The position numbers and the translations under genes were made by a program. The notes beneath the pieces are model-generated. The model saw nothing but the letters and a program-made list of their open reading frames with translations. It was not told where the DNA came from and did not search any database. This document shows, in pieces, positions 47,058 through 59,560 of a stretch of 64,000 nucleotides of DNA (its first letter is position 1; each line of letters starts with the position of its first letter). This DNA comes from Neoceratodus forsteri. Its lineage: Eukaryota; Chordata; Ceratodontiformes; Ceratodontidae. The stretch spans positions 1,006,583,501-1,006,647,500 of the forward strand of contig CM028129.1 in the NCBI GenBank assembly GCA_016271365.2, read 5' to 3'.

Positions 47058-47790
47058 ACACAGAAATATATAATTTGATGGTAGATAAGGACCACTTCAG
47101 TCACTTAGTCTGCCCATTTGTCCCTGCCTATACTGTCACCGCAGGCTTTAATCAATCTCTGTCTCTCTCCCGTATTTCCCAGCTAAGATTCCCTTGTACC
47201 TATCACATGCATGCTTAAGCCTACTACTGTTTTGTGCTTCCTCACATCTCTCCTAAATTTCCCCCTACCAGCTTCAGTGCATGTCCCCTTGTTCTTGTGC
47301 ATCTTTTCCTATGAAAAATACTGCCCTCCTGTACCTTGTTCAACCCTGTGAGATATTTATAGGTCTCTATCGTGTCCCTCTCCTCTCCCTCCTCTCCTCC
47401 GGGGTGTACGTACTGAGGTCCTTCAGTCTCTCTCCTCTTAAAGATACTGATGTAGCCCATGCACCATTTTAGTGGCCTTATCCTCTGGACAGCTTCCACT
47501 ATCTATGTCCTCCCTGAGATGTGATCTCCAGAACTGGACACAATACTCCAGGTGGGGTCTCACCAACAGTTTCTACAGTGGCAACCCCACCTCCTTCCCT
47601 TTGCACCCCAGCATACCACTGGACCTACCCACTGCCCTCTCACACTGCCTCACTACCTTCAGGTCACCAGATATGGTTATTCCAAGTTCCCTTTCCTATC
47701 TGGTGACTGTCAATACCTCTGCCCTATTTTTATGTTCTGCCTCTGGGTTTCTGTGCCCTAGGTGCATGATTTTGTACTTTTCAGCACTGC
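47058..47790 (-). mobile_element. CR1 LINE 3' fragment
   Basis: Minus strand. 3' end near 47058; an 85-codon frame at 47499-47242 has a CR1 post-RT pattern (TIETYKYLTGLNKVQEGSIF). Truncated at about 47790. Confidence 0.8.
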
Positions 47791-48195
47791 AGACCCTGGC
47801 CCAGCACAGTCAGAGACACTTCACAATGTACTTCACAAAGTGAAGTTCTCCAACTTTGATGATCTGTATGGGTCAGTACCAATGCAGTGCCTTTCGGGTT
47901 GACCTTTGTCCAAGAGTGTTCATAAAGCGCATGGCTTTAGTAGTAGCAGCAGCACTTCGAGGAATTGAGTGATAGTCTACCTATGCTTAGACAACTGGTT
48001 GAAATGTGGTGGAACCAGGAATGATGCCTTGTCAACTTACCTTGTAACTTGTTTCCTGGACTCTCCCAGTCCCTGAAATTACTTCCAACTATAATTAACA
48101 AGTTGGGTGCTTTCCTGGTCCCACTTTAGACACAGTACTGGATTTCTTAAATCCCCATATGAACTCTTCAAAATTAATTTGTATTTATTTATTTG

Positions 48196-48715
48196 TTTTG
48201 TATTTGAGATTCGCAGCCTGCAACAAGTGCAGAATGCGGCAGCCAGGCTGTTGACTGGTTCTTCTAGGTCCAGTCATATAACTCCTGTGCTCCGCGGACT
48301 GTACTGGCTGCCAGTTTGCTGGCGAATCACCTTCAAGGTCAGTTTGCTGACCTATAAGGCCCTACACGATCAGGGACCTGCTTACCTGAAAGATCTCCTC
48401 TGTTCCTATTGTCCCCCCGCCCTCTCTGATTCATTGACAAGGGATTGCTAGAGATTCCCAGGGTTCGCCTAAAAACTTCAGGGGCCAGATGTTTTAGTTT
48501 CATGGCCCCAACCCTGTGGAATTCTCTACCTCGTCAGGTGCAAAACTGCCCGTCTGTCCAAAGTTTTAAAGGAGCTTTGAAAACCTACCTTTTCAGTAAA
48601 GCATATGATTTTTGAATATTTTAATGTTGTTTTAACTATTTATAGTGTACATAATATTGTACAGGCGCCTTGATTTAAGAAATGCGCCTTATATAAATAA
48701 GGAGTGATTTGATTT
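48196..48715 (+). mobile_element. L2 LINE 3' end
   Basis: A + frame at 48107-48451 has LQQVQNAAARLLTGSSRSSH and GLYWLPVCWRITFKVSLLTY, and after a frame change a LWNSLPRQV and SFKGALKTYLFSKAY tail. This is the C-terminal region of L2 ORF2. It ends with cttatataaataaggagtga, typical of an L2 3' end. From 48716 a T-rich repeat edge of another old LINE continues to about 49080. Confidence 0.8.
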
Positions 48716-49110
48716 GTTTATTTAAATGTTTCACCAGGAAGGCATACTGAACATAATTGCTCATTTCTAGATGTGATGTGGGGAAGGGGGAAGTGGGATA
48801 GCAATTTACAGTAGGAGCAGGAATAAAGCAAAACTAACTACAGAATAGCAGTTTACATAGTACAGTATTTATAACATTTCAGTATTACAGCATTTGGGTC
48901 ATAGAGTACACTGATTTAAGTTATAACATAGATAACATGGACTTAAATAGAGTTCATATAGGTTACCCTAGCATATCAACCTAAGATGGACAGAACCAAT
49001 CAGTTCACCAGGGGAGTGCACAGTTGCTATGGTACACCCCAGGTACAAGTATTAGCAGCAGAGAAAAGGCAACTGTCATACAAGGGTCAGGAAGATTCCA
49101 AATGGCAAGA

Positions 49111-49595
49111 TATAGAAACATAGAACATAGAAACATAGACTTTGACAGCAGATAAGGACCGCTAGGCCCACCTAGTCTGCCCATTTCCCTACCTATTGGA
49201 TAAGCTGCAGATCCTAGTTAACCAGCAGCCTACATCTTCCTACCCCCCCACACAGAATTGCCTTATGTCTGTCCCATGCATTCTTGAATTCACCGGTTTT
49301 TGACCGCATGACCTCCTCAGCAAGGCTGTTCCATGCATCCACCACCCTCTCTGTGAAAAAATATTTCCTCACCTTGCCGCTGAACCATCCCCCTTCTGTC
49401 TTCAACTTGTGCCCCCTTGTTCTTGCACATCTCTTTTTCTAGCATATTCTACCCTCTTGGACTTTGTTGACTGCCTTGAGGTACTTGAAAGTTTCTATCA
49501 TGTCCCCCTCTCCCTCCTTTCCTCAAGGGTATACATATTAAGCTCTTTTAGTCTCTTTTTGTATGGCTTCTGGTGCAGACCCTGCACCATTTTGA
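49111..49595 (-). mobile_element. CR1 LINE 3' fragment
   Basis: The 3' terminus shows two to three iterations of a TCTATGTT-type unit on the minus strand (49111-49140), the microsatellite-like CR1 tail. The post-RT region (ERVVDAWNSLAEEVM) lies at about 49360-49310. Close relative of CR1-A. Confidence 0.85.
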
Positions 49596-49763
49596 AATAA
49601 AATTTGCAGGGTGAAGAGTGAGAGAAGGCGGGTAGTATAGGAGTGGGGGATAAGATGTAATTGCTGCTCAATGAGGATAAATACTATGAAGAACAAAGCT
49701 TGCTCACTTGGGCAAGCAAGCGAGGGGGGCTGAGGTCACAGTTTTTGTATGGTGGATATAGGG

Positions 49764-49993
49764 GTAATTAAAGGTTATATAAAGAGCAAAACTCAGCACT
49801 CTGTAGTTGGCGTTTATACCAGGCATGTTTTTATTGAAATATTTAGACGCCTAAATATTTCAATAAAAACATGCCTGGTATAAACGCCAACTATAGAGTG
49901 CTGAGTTTTGCTCTTTATGAACTTTTAGTGTTGACACAATCACCTGTTTTCATGTAGAAGCTGTTTTTGTTGCTCTTCTGTAATTAAAGGTTA
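49764..49993. mobile_element. 202-bp insertion with 66-bp inverted repeat and 14-bp TSD
   Basis: gtaattaaaggtta occurs at 49764-49777 and 49980-49993. Between them, 49781-49846 and 49851-49916 are reverse complements at 65 of 66 positions with an ACGC loop, followed by 63 bp of unpaired sequence ending tgctcttctg. A duplication of this length fits target-primed reverse transcription rather than a cut-and-paste MITE. No coding capacity. Confidence 0.8.
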
Positions 49994-52848
49994 GCATGAT
50001 GGATGGAATGGGTACCAGGTACATATAGGGTGACAGAACAGAAGCAGGAAGGGTTAGCTGTAATTAAGTAGGAGGGAGGTAAGAGCCAAGGGAAAGGAGG
50101 CATTTTTGATGGTGGGGGGAGGGTGTTCCATAGCTTAGGACAACGATACGAGAAGGTGGATTGTTTGGTTGTGGTTGACTGGTGGGGGGAGGGCCAGGAG
50201 TCAGGGTCTGTTGTTGTGGAGGGGGTAGGGTGGTAGGATGGGTGCAGACAGAGTAGAGCTGAGGTAAGGGAATAGTGACCCAAACCAGAATTTAGCTATA
50301 AAGGAAGCAGAATGGGTGAGGCATCTGGAATCAAGAAAAGGGAGGGAGAGGGCTTTGTAAAGATCACAGTGATGGGTGCATGGGGGGGCAGGACAGAGCG
50401 AACCAACAGAAGGAGTTAAAGAGGGTGTCTAGTCTAGCCAGGGTGGAATTGGGAGCAGCACTAGTCAAATGTGGGGGAATCATTTTCTGTACAAGAGCAT
50501 GGCTGATTAGTGACATGCCACTGCTGTAATATGCTCATGGACTGGTATACTGGCCAATGTGCCCCAAGGTTTTTTGGGTAGCTTAGGCCTCACCAACCTT
50601 TTGGTTAACATTTACATGTAGTTTTGCAGCTGCGTCCAATACCCATGCACACAAGCCATCGCTGACAGCCAAAGCTCTGCATCCTTGCCGTGGCACATCA
50701 TAGACCCAGCCAGGTGAGGTTTCCCACTCCAGTAACAGTGACTGTCTAGCGGACTAGCATCTTCGGGGACTCTTCCCAGCACAAGAGATACAAATTATCT
50801 TACCTGAACCCTGGCATGCATGATCTTACCCAACCACTTTGACCCCTCCAGTCTCTGAGTCCTCTGGGCATCATTTTGCCAGCTTTGCTACTCTCTCAAG
50901 CAGCTCCATATCTCAACAGCCCCCTTCTTGGACATCCCACTCAGGCCTTAAAGGCCATCAGTCAACACACAATGAAGGTGTGCCACCTGGGACCTCTCCC
51001 TCAGGAATCCTCTCACTGTTCCCCTAGGGTGGAACTCGACTCCTTCTGACTCCTATAACCTAGTGTGGGTCAGGGCATCTGAGGATCATATGCTTTTCCT
51101 GGCCATGGCAGGTGTCAGATATACTGTGCCACCCCTGCAATAGTTTTGGGGTGCAGATCAAATGCTACCCTCACAGGATCATGGCCAGCCCAGATGGGAG
51201 ACCATACAGGAACCACATGCCTTAGTCTGGATGTATGGTAACCCAGTCAGTCAGATAAGTTGCCTCCTTGCCTGCCCTTCTGGGAACACGGTGGGTAGCC
51301 AGTGTATACTGCCAGCAGACTCTGATCCTACTGAGCAATACCTCCTGAGAGCATCTCCCTCAAGATGTGCCTGTCTGGCTCCTCTCCATCAGTTGAAGCT
51401 CCTAGGCCATGATGCCCTTCCCTGGGCTGAGGCTGGTGAGCCCCACCTCAGCACTCACACAGTACTGGAAACTAGAACTGAAGCTCACAACAAAAACTAA
51501 CTCTCTGCTTTACATTCTGTCCCACTGAACACAGTATTCCTGTCAAGCAGTGTACTGGCAGCAGCTGCAGACTACTGTATGGAGCCTAAAAAGTCTTTCA
51601 ACATCCAACTCCCTAAAAAAAACTCTGTTAACTCTTTGCTGCCCAGCCAGTAATGTTCTTCGGTGAACAGGTTGTTACACTTAGAACACAAATTATTTCA
51701 CTTAGAACATGGTAATTCAATTTAGAATCTGTGTATAGAATGCAAAGAACAATGAGTAAAATAGTTAACAGTGGGATGAAAGGCAGTTTAAAGTTAAAAT
51801 AAGGTAAAACAATAACTAAAACATTAAAACTAGTGTAGCATATGTCAAATAGTGAACTAACAAATGCATCTCTACACATGAGAAGTAAGACCTTGATAAC
51901 TAACTTGTGGCATCGCCACGTGAAAGTTACAGGTCCTACCATGCCATAGTAGAAATGTTAGCCCACTTTGACCCATTATGTATTCACTATGTTTTGTAAC
52001 ATATTGGCTTCACAGCCAGCCATGCTTTAGCATAACCCTTGCTCCAGTGCTTTTGCACTAATGTTCCATGTCCTTTGAAATTATACATTTCTAATTTCAC
52101 AGTTTCAGTGTTTGTGCCATCACAGTTTATTACATTAGACAGTACAATGATGTCATAAACAATAGCACTGTGAGGTCAGTTGGGGAACATCAGATGCATT
52201 TTATGCACATGTTTTAGAATGGCTACCAATATGCAGTATATACCCTGGAAAGGAAAACAAAAAATCAAAAACTCTGCTCTCTGGTAAATCTTTATAACTG
52301 AAACATCAAATTGAAAGTTGTTTGGTAAATTTTCGATGCAGTAAGATGGCACAAAAGTTTTTTTTTTATCTTGCCATTCAATAAGTACCTTTTTAGTACT
52401 ACTTCTCTTTTTTTGTTTTTTGCACTTCTTGTTTTAAACCCCTCCAGAATCCGCACTGCCCTTTAGGAGTGGTGTCAAACAAGAAGAGTAAACTAGAGTT
52501 AAATAAACCCAAAGCAACACTAACAACCATCTTCATGACTAGCGGGGTGCAATAAAGATAAAAAACACCAGCCTATATTCATGAATGTTTCCCCCATTCT
52601 TTACACTGCTTTACTTTGACTTTACTAACCTAGTCCAGCAATCACCCATGTTGTTGCACATTGCTGCATCAGGTTAGTAAAGGCAAAGTTGTGGTGTTAA
52701 CACTGGTGGAAGTGTTTGTGATTATAGGCCCATGTGTTTCAGGAATCCAACTTCATGCACATAGGTCACTGTTTTTAACAATCTTTCTTTAGCTGTGATA
52801 CTGGGCTTTAGCCACAAGCTGACCTTCTGATCTCATTGTTCCTTCCAG

Positions 52849-53031
52849 TTTGTGCCATTCAGAGACTACGTGGATCGTGCTGGGAACCAGATCCTGAGCA
52901 TGGCGCGACTCGCCAAGGACGTCCTGGCAGAGATCCCTGAGCAGTTGCTATCCTACATGAAGGCACGAGACATCAAGCCCCGCCCCCCTGCCACATCCAC
53001 ACCACAGCATTCATTGAATTCACAGATCTGA
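52849..53031 (+). CDS. CPNE9: Copine-9 last coding exon and stop
   Basis: Acceptor ccttccag at 52841-52848; 60 codons then TGA at 53029-53031. Starts [14 protein letters not shown] and continues [20 protein letters not shown], the conserved C-terminal helix of copine-5/8/9 A domains. It ends in a short Pro/Thr/Ser-rich tail, the variable part of the family. Together with the exon at 42686 it gives a correct in-phase join. [10 protein letters not shown] favours CPNE9 over its paralogues; that choice is by eye. Confidence 0.92.
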   Translation, partial: FVPFRDYVDRAGNQILSMARLAKDVLAEIPEQLLSYMKARDIKPRPPATSTPQHSLNSQI

Positions 53032-53615
53032 GAGCCAATCTCCTGTTTTGGTTCCATTCCAGCCATGATCATCCATTGAGCTTCCAGCCCCACAGCACCT
53101 GGCGTGGTTTGTATATTTGAGACAAAAGACCTAAAACACATTCATTTTGAGAAGCCGCCACTGGCTGTATATACAGCACCCATTCTCATTACTACCTAAC
53201 AGACAATTTACAAGAATCACCAGACTCTGCAGACAGCAACCTGCTAACTTACAGGAGTGCAAACAGCACAAATGGCTGAGAAACCCTTGGTCACCAGTTT
53301 CCTAAGACATCTGGATGTTGGTTTTGTATTTAATGAAGAAGATAATGGTCCCAGAATATGAATAACACTGTATATTTATATAGTAGATGGGGGGAATTCA
53401 TCAACCAGCTACAGAGAAATAAGACACAACCCTTTCCCAGCTCCCTCCAGCTATAAAAGACTTTGGCAGAAGAAAGACCATTGCTTTGTTACTGGAAATA
53501 TAACTACTGCGTGTAAAGGAAAGAACTGTTATATATATGTGTTCCGATGACGGATCTTGAACTGTATTTCAAAACACAACAGTGGGTGTATAATAAAAAT
53601 AATAGTGCATGAGCT
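53032..53615 (+). other. CPNE9: Copine 3' UTR
   Basis: About 0.58 kb of non-repetitive sequence from the stop to just past the polyadenylation signal. Free of the transposon fragments found on both sides, as expected for a transcribed, retained UTR. The cleavage site about 15-20 bp after the signal is inferred. Confidence 0.7.
53592..53597 (+). terminator. Polyadenylation signal AATAAA
   Basis: First canonical AATAAA after the copine stop codon, 561 bp downstream, in a short A-rich context followed by GT-containing sequence. Confidence 0.65.
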
Positions 53616-54721
53616 AGGCCTGATATTTATCACTCTCTGTTATAAACCTCAGACATCTCAGCTAGTATGAATTCTGCATTAGAGAGCTTTGTCCAATCAT
53701 TAAGAATGTAAAAAACATAAAAAGGGGTTTGATGTTACTGTTTAGTAGGAGTGTGCATGTACCTTTTCCAAATACTCAGCAACTATTCCTGTTCTTTAGC
53801 TCCAGATAGATGGCTATTCATATCACTCATTCTTCAACATTTGACCCAAATTATTTTTTTTTTAAATGAAAACTCCTAACTGAAGATCTGCTCTCCCCAG
53901 GAGGCCAAGACTAAGCCCTTGGCCAACCCCTCCTACTTCAGCCATCTTCTGCCCTCTGGACCTTCTCCGTCCTCCCAGAGTGTTCTTAAACAGTTGCCGT
54001 TACATGGCATGTGCTAGAAGCCAACATCATCTTTTTAAAGCATCCCCCCTCCCCAGTATGACCCACCCATCCACAAAGATGCAATACTTGAAAGTTGGGC
54101 CCTCTTCTGACCCCCGATCCGATCAGGGACCGGGGGGGGGGCACAACTTTCAGAAAATACATCTTTGGGGATTGTGCCAGGGAGGGGAGTTGTCTTAAAA
54201 AAATACTTGGCTCTTGGCACAGTGCCAGGAGCTGGCAAGTGATTTTTTTTTTTTTTTAATTACTCTGAAAAGATGGAAGAGGGGGTGGAGGGAGGGGTGG
54301 GAGGTAGCTAGAGTCAGAGAAGGGGTGACCAAGAGACTAGCTCTGGCCACCTGGGGAAGGAATAGGGTTTTACTATGAATATTAATGTTATTTTTTGAGT
54401 CTCCAAGTATTTCCTCTGAATACTCACAAACAGGGAGTATCCTATTATTTGTGGTATTTGTGACTTAACATACGGGGTATTTACACCCGTATTGGTTACT
54501 AATTACCACAATATTCAAAATGCCAGGCATGTCTGTGAGCGTCACATTTCAATACATTAATAAGAGGAACTGACAGTCTCTTATGGCTGTAAGAGCAACT
54601 ACACATGCATTCACAGAGTAAGAGAACAGGGGTCTGAAAGTGAGCAGTCTGCGGCACTCTACGGTCAGAAGAGGTGATACTCTTACAACTGCAAGAGACT
54701 GTCCACCCCTGAATAAACACA
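53616..54721. other. Intergenic stretch after the copine gene
   Basis: No gene seen. Contains a G10 run near 54130 and a T18 run at 54241-54258. Confidence 0.45.
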
Positions 54722-56650
54722 GAAATACAGAAACATAGAATTTGACAGGAGATAAGGTCCAATTGGCCCAGCCAGTCTGCCGATTTCTCCCTACTTTCAC
54801 TATTACAATAGACTGTGCCCCATTCAAAGCTCCTTCTCCTTCCCCCCTTCCTGTCCACTATGATTCCATTGTCCTTATACCAAGCATTTTTGAACCCCAC
54901 CACTGTTTTCTCCCTTACCACATCTGCTGGAAGGCCATTACAGGAGTCCACCACTCTTTCAGTGAAAAGATACTTCCTCACGTCTCTCCTGAATCTACCC
55001 CACTCCAGCTTCCTTGCATGTCCCCTTGTTCTTAAGCACCTTTTCTTCTGAAAATACTCCTCTCTTGTACCTTATTTACCCCCGTGAATTATTTAAAGGT
55101 CTCCATAATATCCCCTCTCTCCCTCCTCTGTTCCAAGGTGTACATATTGAGATGTTTTAGTCACTCTTCATAGGGCTTTTGATGCAGACTCTGCACAATT
55201 TTAGTTGCCTTCCTCTGAACCACCTCCACTCTGTCTGTGTCCTTCCAGACATGTGGTCTCCAGAACTGGACACAGTACTGTAAGTGGGCTCTTACCAGTG
55301 ATCTATACAGAGGCATCATCATCTCCCTCTTTCTGCTTGTGATACCCCCCCCTGTGCACCCCAGAATCCCACTTTCCCTCCCTCCTACCTTGTCACACTG
55401 CCTAGCCACCTTTAAATCATCTAATATGATTACCCCAGGTCTCCTTCCTGCTTGGTGGTCATCAGCACTACTCCACCCATTTTGTACTCCATCCCTAGGT
55501 TTCTGTGCCTGAAGTGCAATTATTCTGCACTTTTTTGCATTGAAACACAGCTGCCATACCCTTCACCACTCCTCAAGTTTTCTTAAGTGTTTGCTCATCC
55601 TTTCCAGATGCCCAGAGTGCCCACCCTATTGCAGATTTTGGGGTCATCCTCAAAGAGGCAGACCTTCCCTTCCTGCTCCTTTGCAATGCCAATTATAAAG
55701 ACATTAAAGAAGATTGGTGTCAGCACTGTTCCCTGAGGCACCCAGCTGGTCATTCTCCTGTCCATGGAGTGAACTCCATTTACCAACAGCCTCTGTCACC
55801 TATCCCCTAACCAATTTCTTATCCAGTTTATCACCTTTGGACCCACTCTTAAGCTACACAGCTTGCTTAATAGCCTTCTATGGGAACAGTGTCAAATGCC
55901 TTACAAAAATCCTGGTTGGCCATATCCACAGTTCCACCTTGATCTAATTCCTTGGTCACCCAGTCAAAGAAGTCTGTCAGGTTCATTTAACATGACCTCC
56001 CCCCTGTGAAACCATGCTGCCTTGAGTCTTGTAACCCACTGGATTCAAGATATTCCACAATCCTTTCCTTCAGCAGTGCTTCCATTAACTTTCCCACCAC
56101 CAATGTCAGGTTGAGTGGCATGTAATTGCCAGCCTCCTTCCTGCTACCACTTTTGTGTAGGGGGACTACATCAGCCCTCCTCCGGTCCTCTGGAACCATT
56201 GCTGTTTTCCAGTGAGCTGTTAAACAGAACTGTCGGAGGTGCAGCCAGCATTTCCCTGAGCTCTCTCAATACTCTTGGATGCAACCCATCTGGCCCCATT
56301 GCTTTTTCCAAATTCAGATTAACAAGTCCCTTCTGGATTCTCATCTCCAAAATCAGACTAGTGTTCCACCTCCTCCCTCCAAAGCTTTTGTTACTCTTGT
56401 GGCCAACAGCCCTTATCCTTTCTCTGTGAACAGTGAACAAAACAATTTGCTCAGGATGTCTGCCTTTTCCTGGTCCCCCTCAGCACAGCCCCCCCACCCT
56501 TCTTTTTTAACCATACAATCCCACCCCTGGTCTTTCTCTTTTCACTTCAATACCTAAAAAATGTTTTGTCCCCTTGCGTTATCTCCTGGGCTATTCTCTC
56601 TTCAGTTTGTGCCTTTTGTGCTCCATACTACTTTCCCTGCTTCTGTCTGT
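54722..56650 (-). mobile_element. CR1 LINE C, RT to 3' end
   Basis: Minus strand with 3' terminus at about 54722. Frames at 55409-55161, 55786-55595, 56199-55987 and 56440-56171 carry the post-RT region, an altered catalytic block (LFEDDPK), NYMPLNLTLVVGKLMEALL and MGPDGLHPRVLREL. Many indels; inactive. It belongs to a different, older CR1 lineage than A and B. Confidence 0.85.
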
Positions 56651-58000
56651 TTCCCCCAAGATACCTCCCTATCCTCCTTCCTCATTTTATAAATCATCAC
56701 ACTGTATCTGATAATTTATTATAAGTTTACACAGTAAACATCACTTTTTAAAATAAATAAAATACTGTAAATAAGGACCCCTTATTTCCATAGTGGAACA
56801 CTCCTTTTATTCCAGCACAGCGCATGAGGCCCTCTTATGGTTATAAGAGGTCTTCCCCCCCAATCCCACCCAGACAAATCCTCAGCACTGGTTGAGTGAA
56901 TCAGCACTAATGACTGAAAAAAGCAATAAGACACAGCAAAGTGTGCATTTAGTAAGCAATAACATGCACCAGGGCATGCATTAAGCATGGTGGAGGAGAG
57001 CTCAAAGATTAGTTATTTAGCTTCAAAATAGGCTTTAAAATGCACCACAGAGCATCTAGTACCCCTTAGCTTCTAGCGCCTACCAAATTTCCATGATGGT
57101 TGCACCCCTGACTGTCCACCATGACAAGGAGAAGAGAGACATAGGGGAGTGAAGAAGGGGGAAGTTATGGTGGTGGTGGATTTGAACCTGTTGGATATTG
57201 ACCAGGGCATTCCAGTGGTCAGGTGCGCCAGAAATCAAGCCCTGTTGCATACACTGCAGGGCTCCCTGTTGGTGCAGCCAGTTAAGGAGCCGACTGTAAC
57301 CCATTTGCTTCAGGCTGGCCCTCAGGACCAGAATGCCCCTATCAAAAACCGAAGTCCTAGATTTCAGTAGAGCAGACTTCAACCAGACAAGGCAGCTGAA
57401 CTGAGACAAATTGACCTGGTGGACAGCATTGGAAGTATAGAAGAAAGATGGAGGTCAATAAAGGGGACCATTCTCGAGGCAACAAAGTCATGCACAAGAA
57501 TTATTACAAAAGGAAACAGGTATAATATATGGCTCTCAGAAAGGGTCAGGGAAGCAGTGAGGGCCATGAAAAGATTTTGACCAGGTACAAGGAAAAGCAG
57601 GGGGCAGGAGGAATTGGGAGAGTATCAAAGAAGAATACCAAATACGAGTAAAAACTGGGAAGTAAAGAGGATGGTCAAGAAGACAAACGCAGACTTGGAG
57701 CTGCATATCATGGAGGGGATCAAGGGAGGGGGAAAAACAATTCTTCAACTATATTAAGGAAAAAAGGAAGGCAGGAAGGGGGTATTGTTAGGCTACAAGA
57801 ACGAGGAAGGTGTATAGAGGAAGATGAACCAAAAGAACCATCCTTAACAAGTACTTCTGCTCTGTCTTCACAAGGGAAGGCAGCAGGCCCCTGCCAGAAA
57901 GTAGCATCAAAGTGGCTATCAGGGGCATTCCTGAAATGAGGCAGCAGTATTTACTAGAGAAAGGGTCCAGAAGGGGCTAGAAGCTCTAAAGGTAGATAAG
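54963..58000. repeat. 3-kb tandem duplication, copy 1
   Basis: Starts tgaaaagatac and ends gctctaaaggtagataag. It contains CR1-C minus-strand RT, an AT-rich spacer (56680-57080) and a + strand CR1 endonuclease-linker fragment. It repeats at 58006-60899 with more substitutions than the 11-kb pair, so it looks like an older, genuine duplication. Confidence 0.9.
57090..58000 (+). mobile_element. CR1 LINE fragment, + strand, endonuclease side (copy 1)
   Basis: Frame 57149-57370 encodes VVVDLNLLDIDQGIPVV and HLLQAGPQDQNAPIKNRSPR, the C-terminal half of the CR1 endonuclease. It is followed by a broken linker toward RT (LNKYF-like block at about 57850). Head-to-head with CR1-C. Confidence 0.8.
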
Positions 58001-58005
58001 CCCCA

Positions 58006-59560
58006 TGAAAAGATACTTCTTCACATCTCTCCTGACTCTACCCCACTCCAGCTTCCTTGCATGTCTCTTTGTTCTTCAGCACTTTTCTTCTGAAAATACT
58101 CCTCTCCTGTACCTTATTTATGCCTCCATTCTGTCTATGTCCTTCCAGACTTGTGGTCTCCAGAACTGGACACAGTACTGTAAGTGGGATCTTACCAGCG
58201 ATCTATACAGAGGCAACATCATCTCCCTCTTTCTGCTTGTGATACCCCTCCCTATGCACCCCAGAATCCCACTTTCTCTCCCTCCTACCTTGTCACACTG
58301 CCTAGCCACCTTTAGGTCATCTGATATGATTACTCCAGGTCTCCTTCCTGCCTGGTGGTCTTGAGCACGACTCCATCCATTTTGTACTCCAACCCTGGGT
58401 TTCTCTGCCTGAAGTGCAATTATTCTGCACTTTTTTGCATTGAAATCCAGCTGCCATACCCTTCACCACTCCTCAAGTTTTCTTAAGTGTTTGCTCATCC
58501 TTTCTAGACCCCCAGAGTGCCAACCCTATTGCAGATTTTGGGGTCATCCTCAAAGAGACAGACCTTCCCTTCCTGCTCCTTTGCAATGCCAATTATAAAG
58601 ACATTAAAGAAGATTGGTGTCAGCACTGTTCCCTGAGGCACCCTGCTGGTCACTCTCCCGTCCATGGAGTGAACTTTATTTACAAACAGCCTCTGTCACC
58701 TATCCCCTACCCAATTTCTTATCCAGTTTATCACCTTTGGACCCACTCTTAAGCTACACAGCTTGCTTAATAGTCTTCTATGGGGAACAGTGTCAAATGC
58801 CTTACAAAAATCCTGGTTGGCCATATCCACCATTCCACCTTGATCAAGTTCCTTGGTCACCCAGTCAAAGAAGTCTGTCAGGTTCATTTAACATGACCTC
58901 CCCCCTGTGAAACCATGCTGCCTTGAGTCTTGTAACCCACTGGATTCAAGATATTCCACAATCCTTTCCTTCAGCAGTGCTTCCATTAACTTTCCCACCA
59001 CCAATGTCAGGTTGAGTGGCATGTAATTGCCAGCCTCCTTCCTGCTACCACTTTTGTGTAGGGGGACTACATCAGCCCTCCTCCGGTCCTCTGGAGCCAC
59101 TCCTGTTTTCCAGTGAGCTGTTAAACAGAACTGTCAGAGGTGCAGCCAGCATTTCCCTGAGCTCCCTCAATACCCTTGGATGCAACCCATCTGGCCCCAT
59201 TGCTTTTTCCACCTTCAGATTAGCAAGTCCCTTCAGGACTCCCACCTGCAAAAAAGGACTAGTTTTCCACCTCCCTCCCTCCAAAGCTTTTGTTAATTTT
59301 TTGTGGCCCCCTGCCCTTCTCCTTTCTCTGTGAACACTGAACAAAAGTATTTGCTCAGGATGTCTGCCTTTTCTGGTCCCCCTCAGCACAGCCCCCCCAC
59401 CCTTCTTTTTTAACCATACAATCCCACCCCTGGTCTTCCTCTTTTCACTTCAATACCTAAAAAATGTTTTGTCCCCTTGCGTTACCTCCTGGGATATTCT
59501 TTCTTCAGTTTGTGTCTTTTGTGCTCCATACTACTTTCCCTGCTTCTGTCTGTTTCCCCC
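58006..59560 (-). mobile_element. CR1 LINE C fragment (duplicate)
   Basis: Duplicate of 54963-56600. Frames 59389-59072 (MGPDGLHPRVLREL), 59100-58888 (LVVGKLMEALLKERIVEYLE) and 58887-58696 ([20 protein letters not shown]) are recognisable. No 3' terminus, because the duplication starts inside the element. Confidence 0.85.

Larger units (their letters stand above)
42760..52848 (+). other. CPNE9: Last intron of the copine gene (~10.1 kb)
   Basis: Bounded by gtattg and ccttccag. It contains a (TGA)n tract at 43614-43637, a SINE at 46062, CR1 3' ends at 47058 and 49111, an L2 3' end at 48196 and an inverted-repeat insertion at 49764. The stretches 43000-46060 and 49994-52848 otherwise show no recognised gene; the longest frame there (50283-49984 minus) has no domain. 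Confidence 0.85.
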
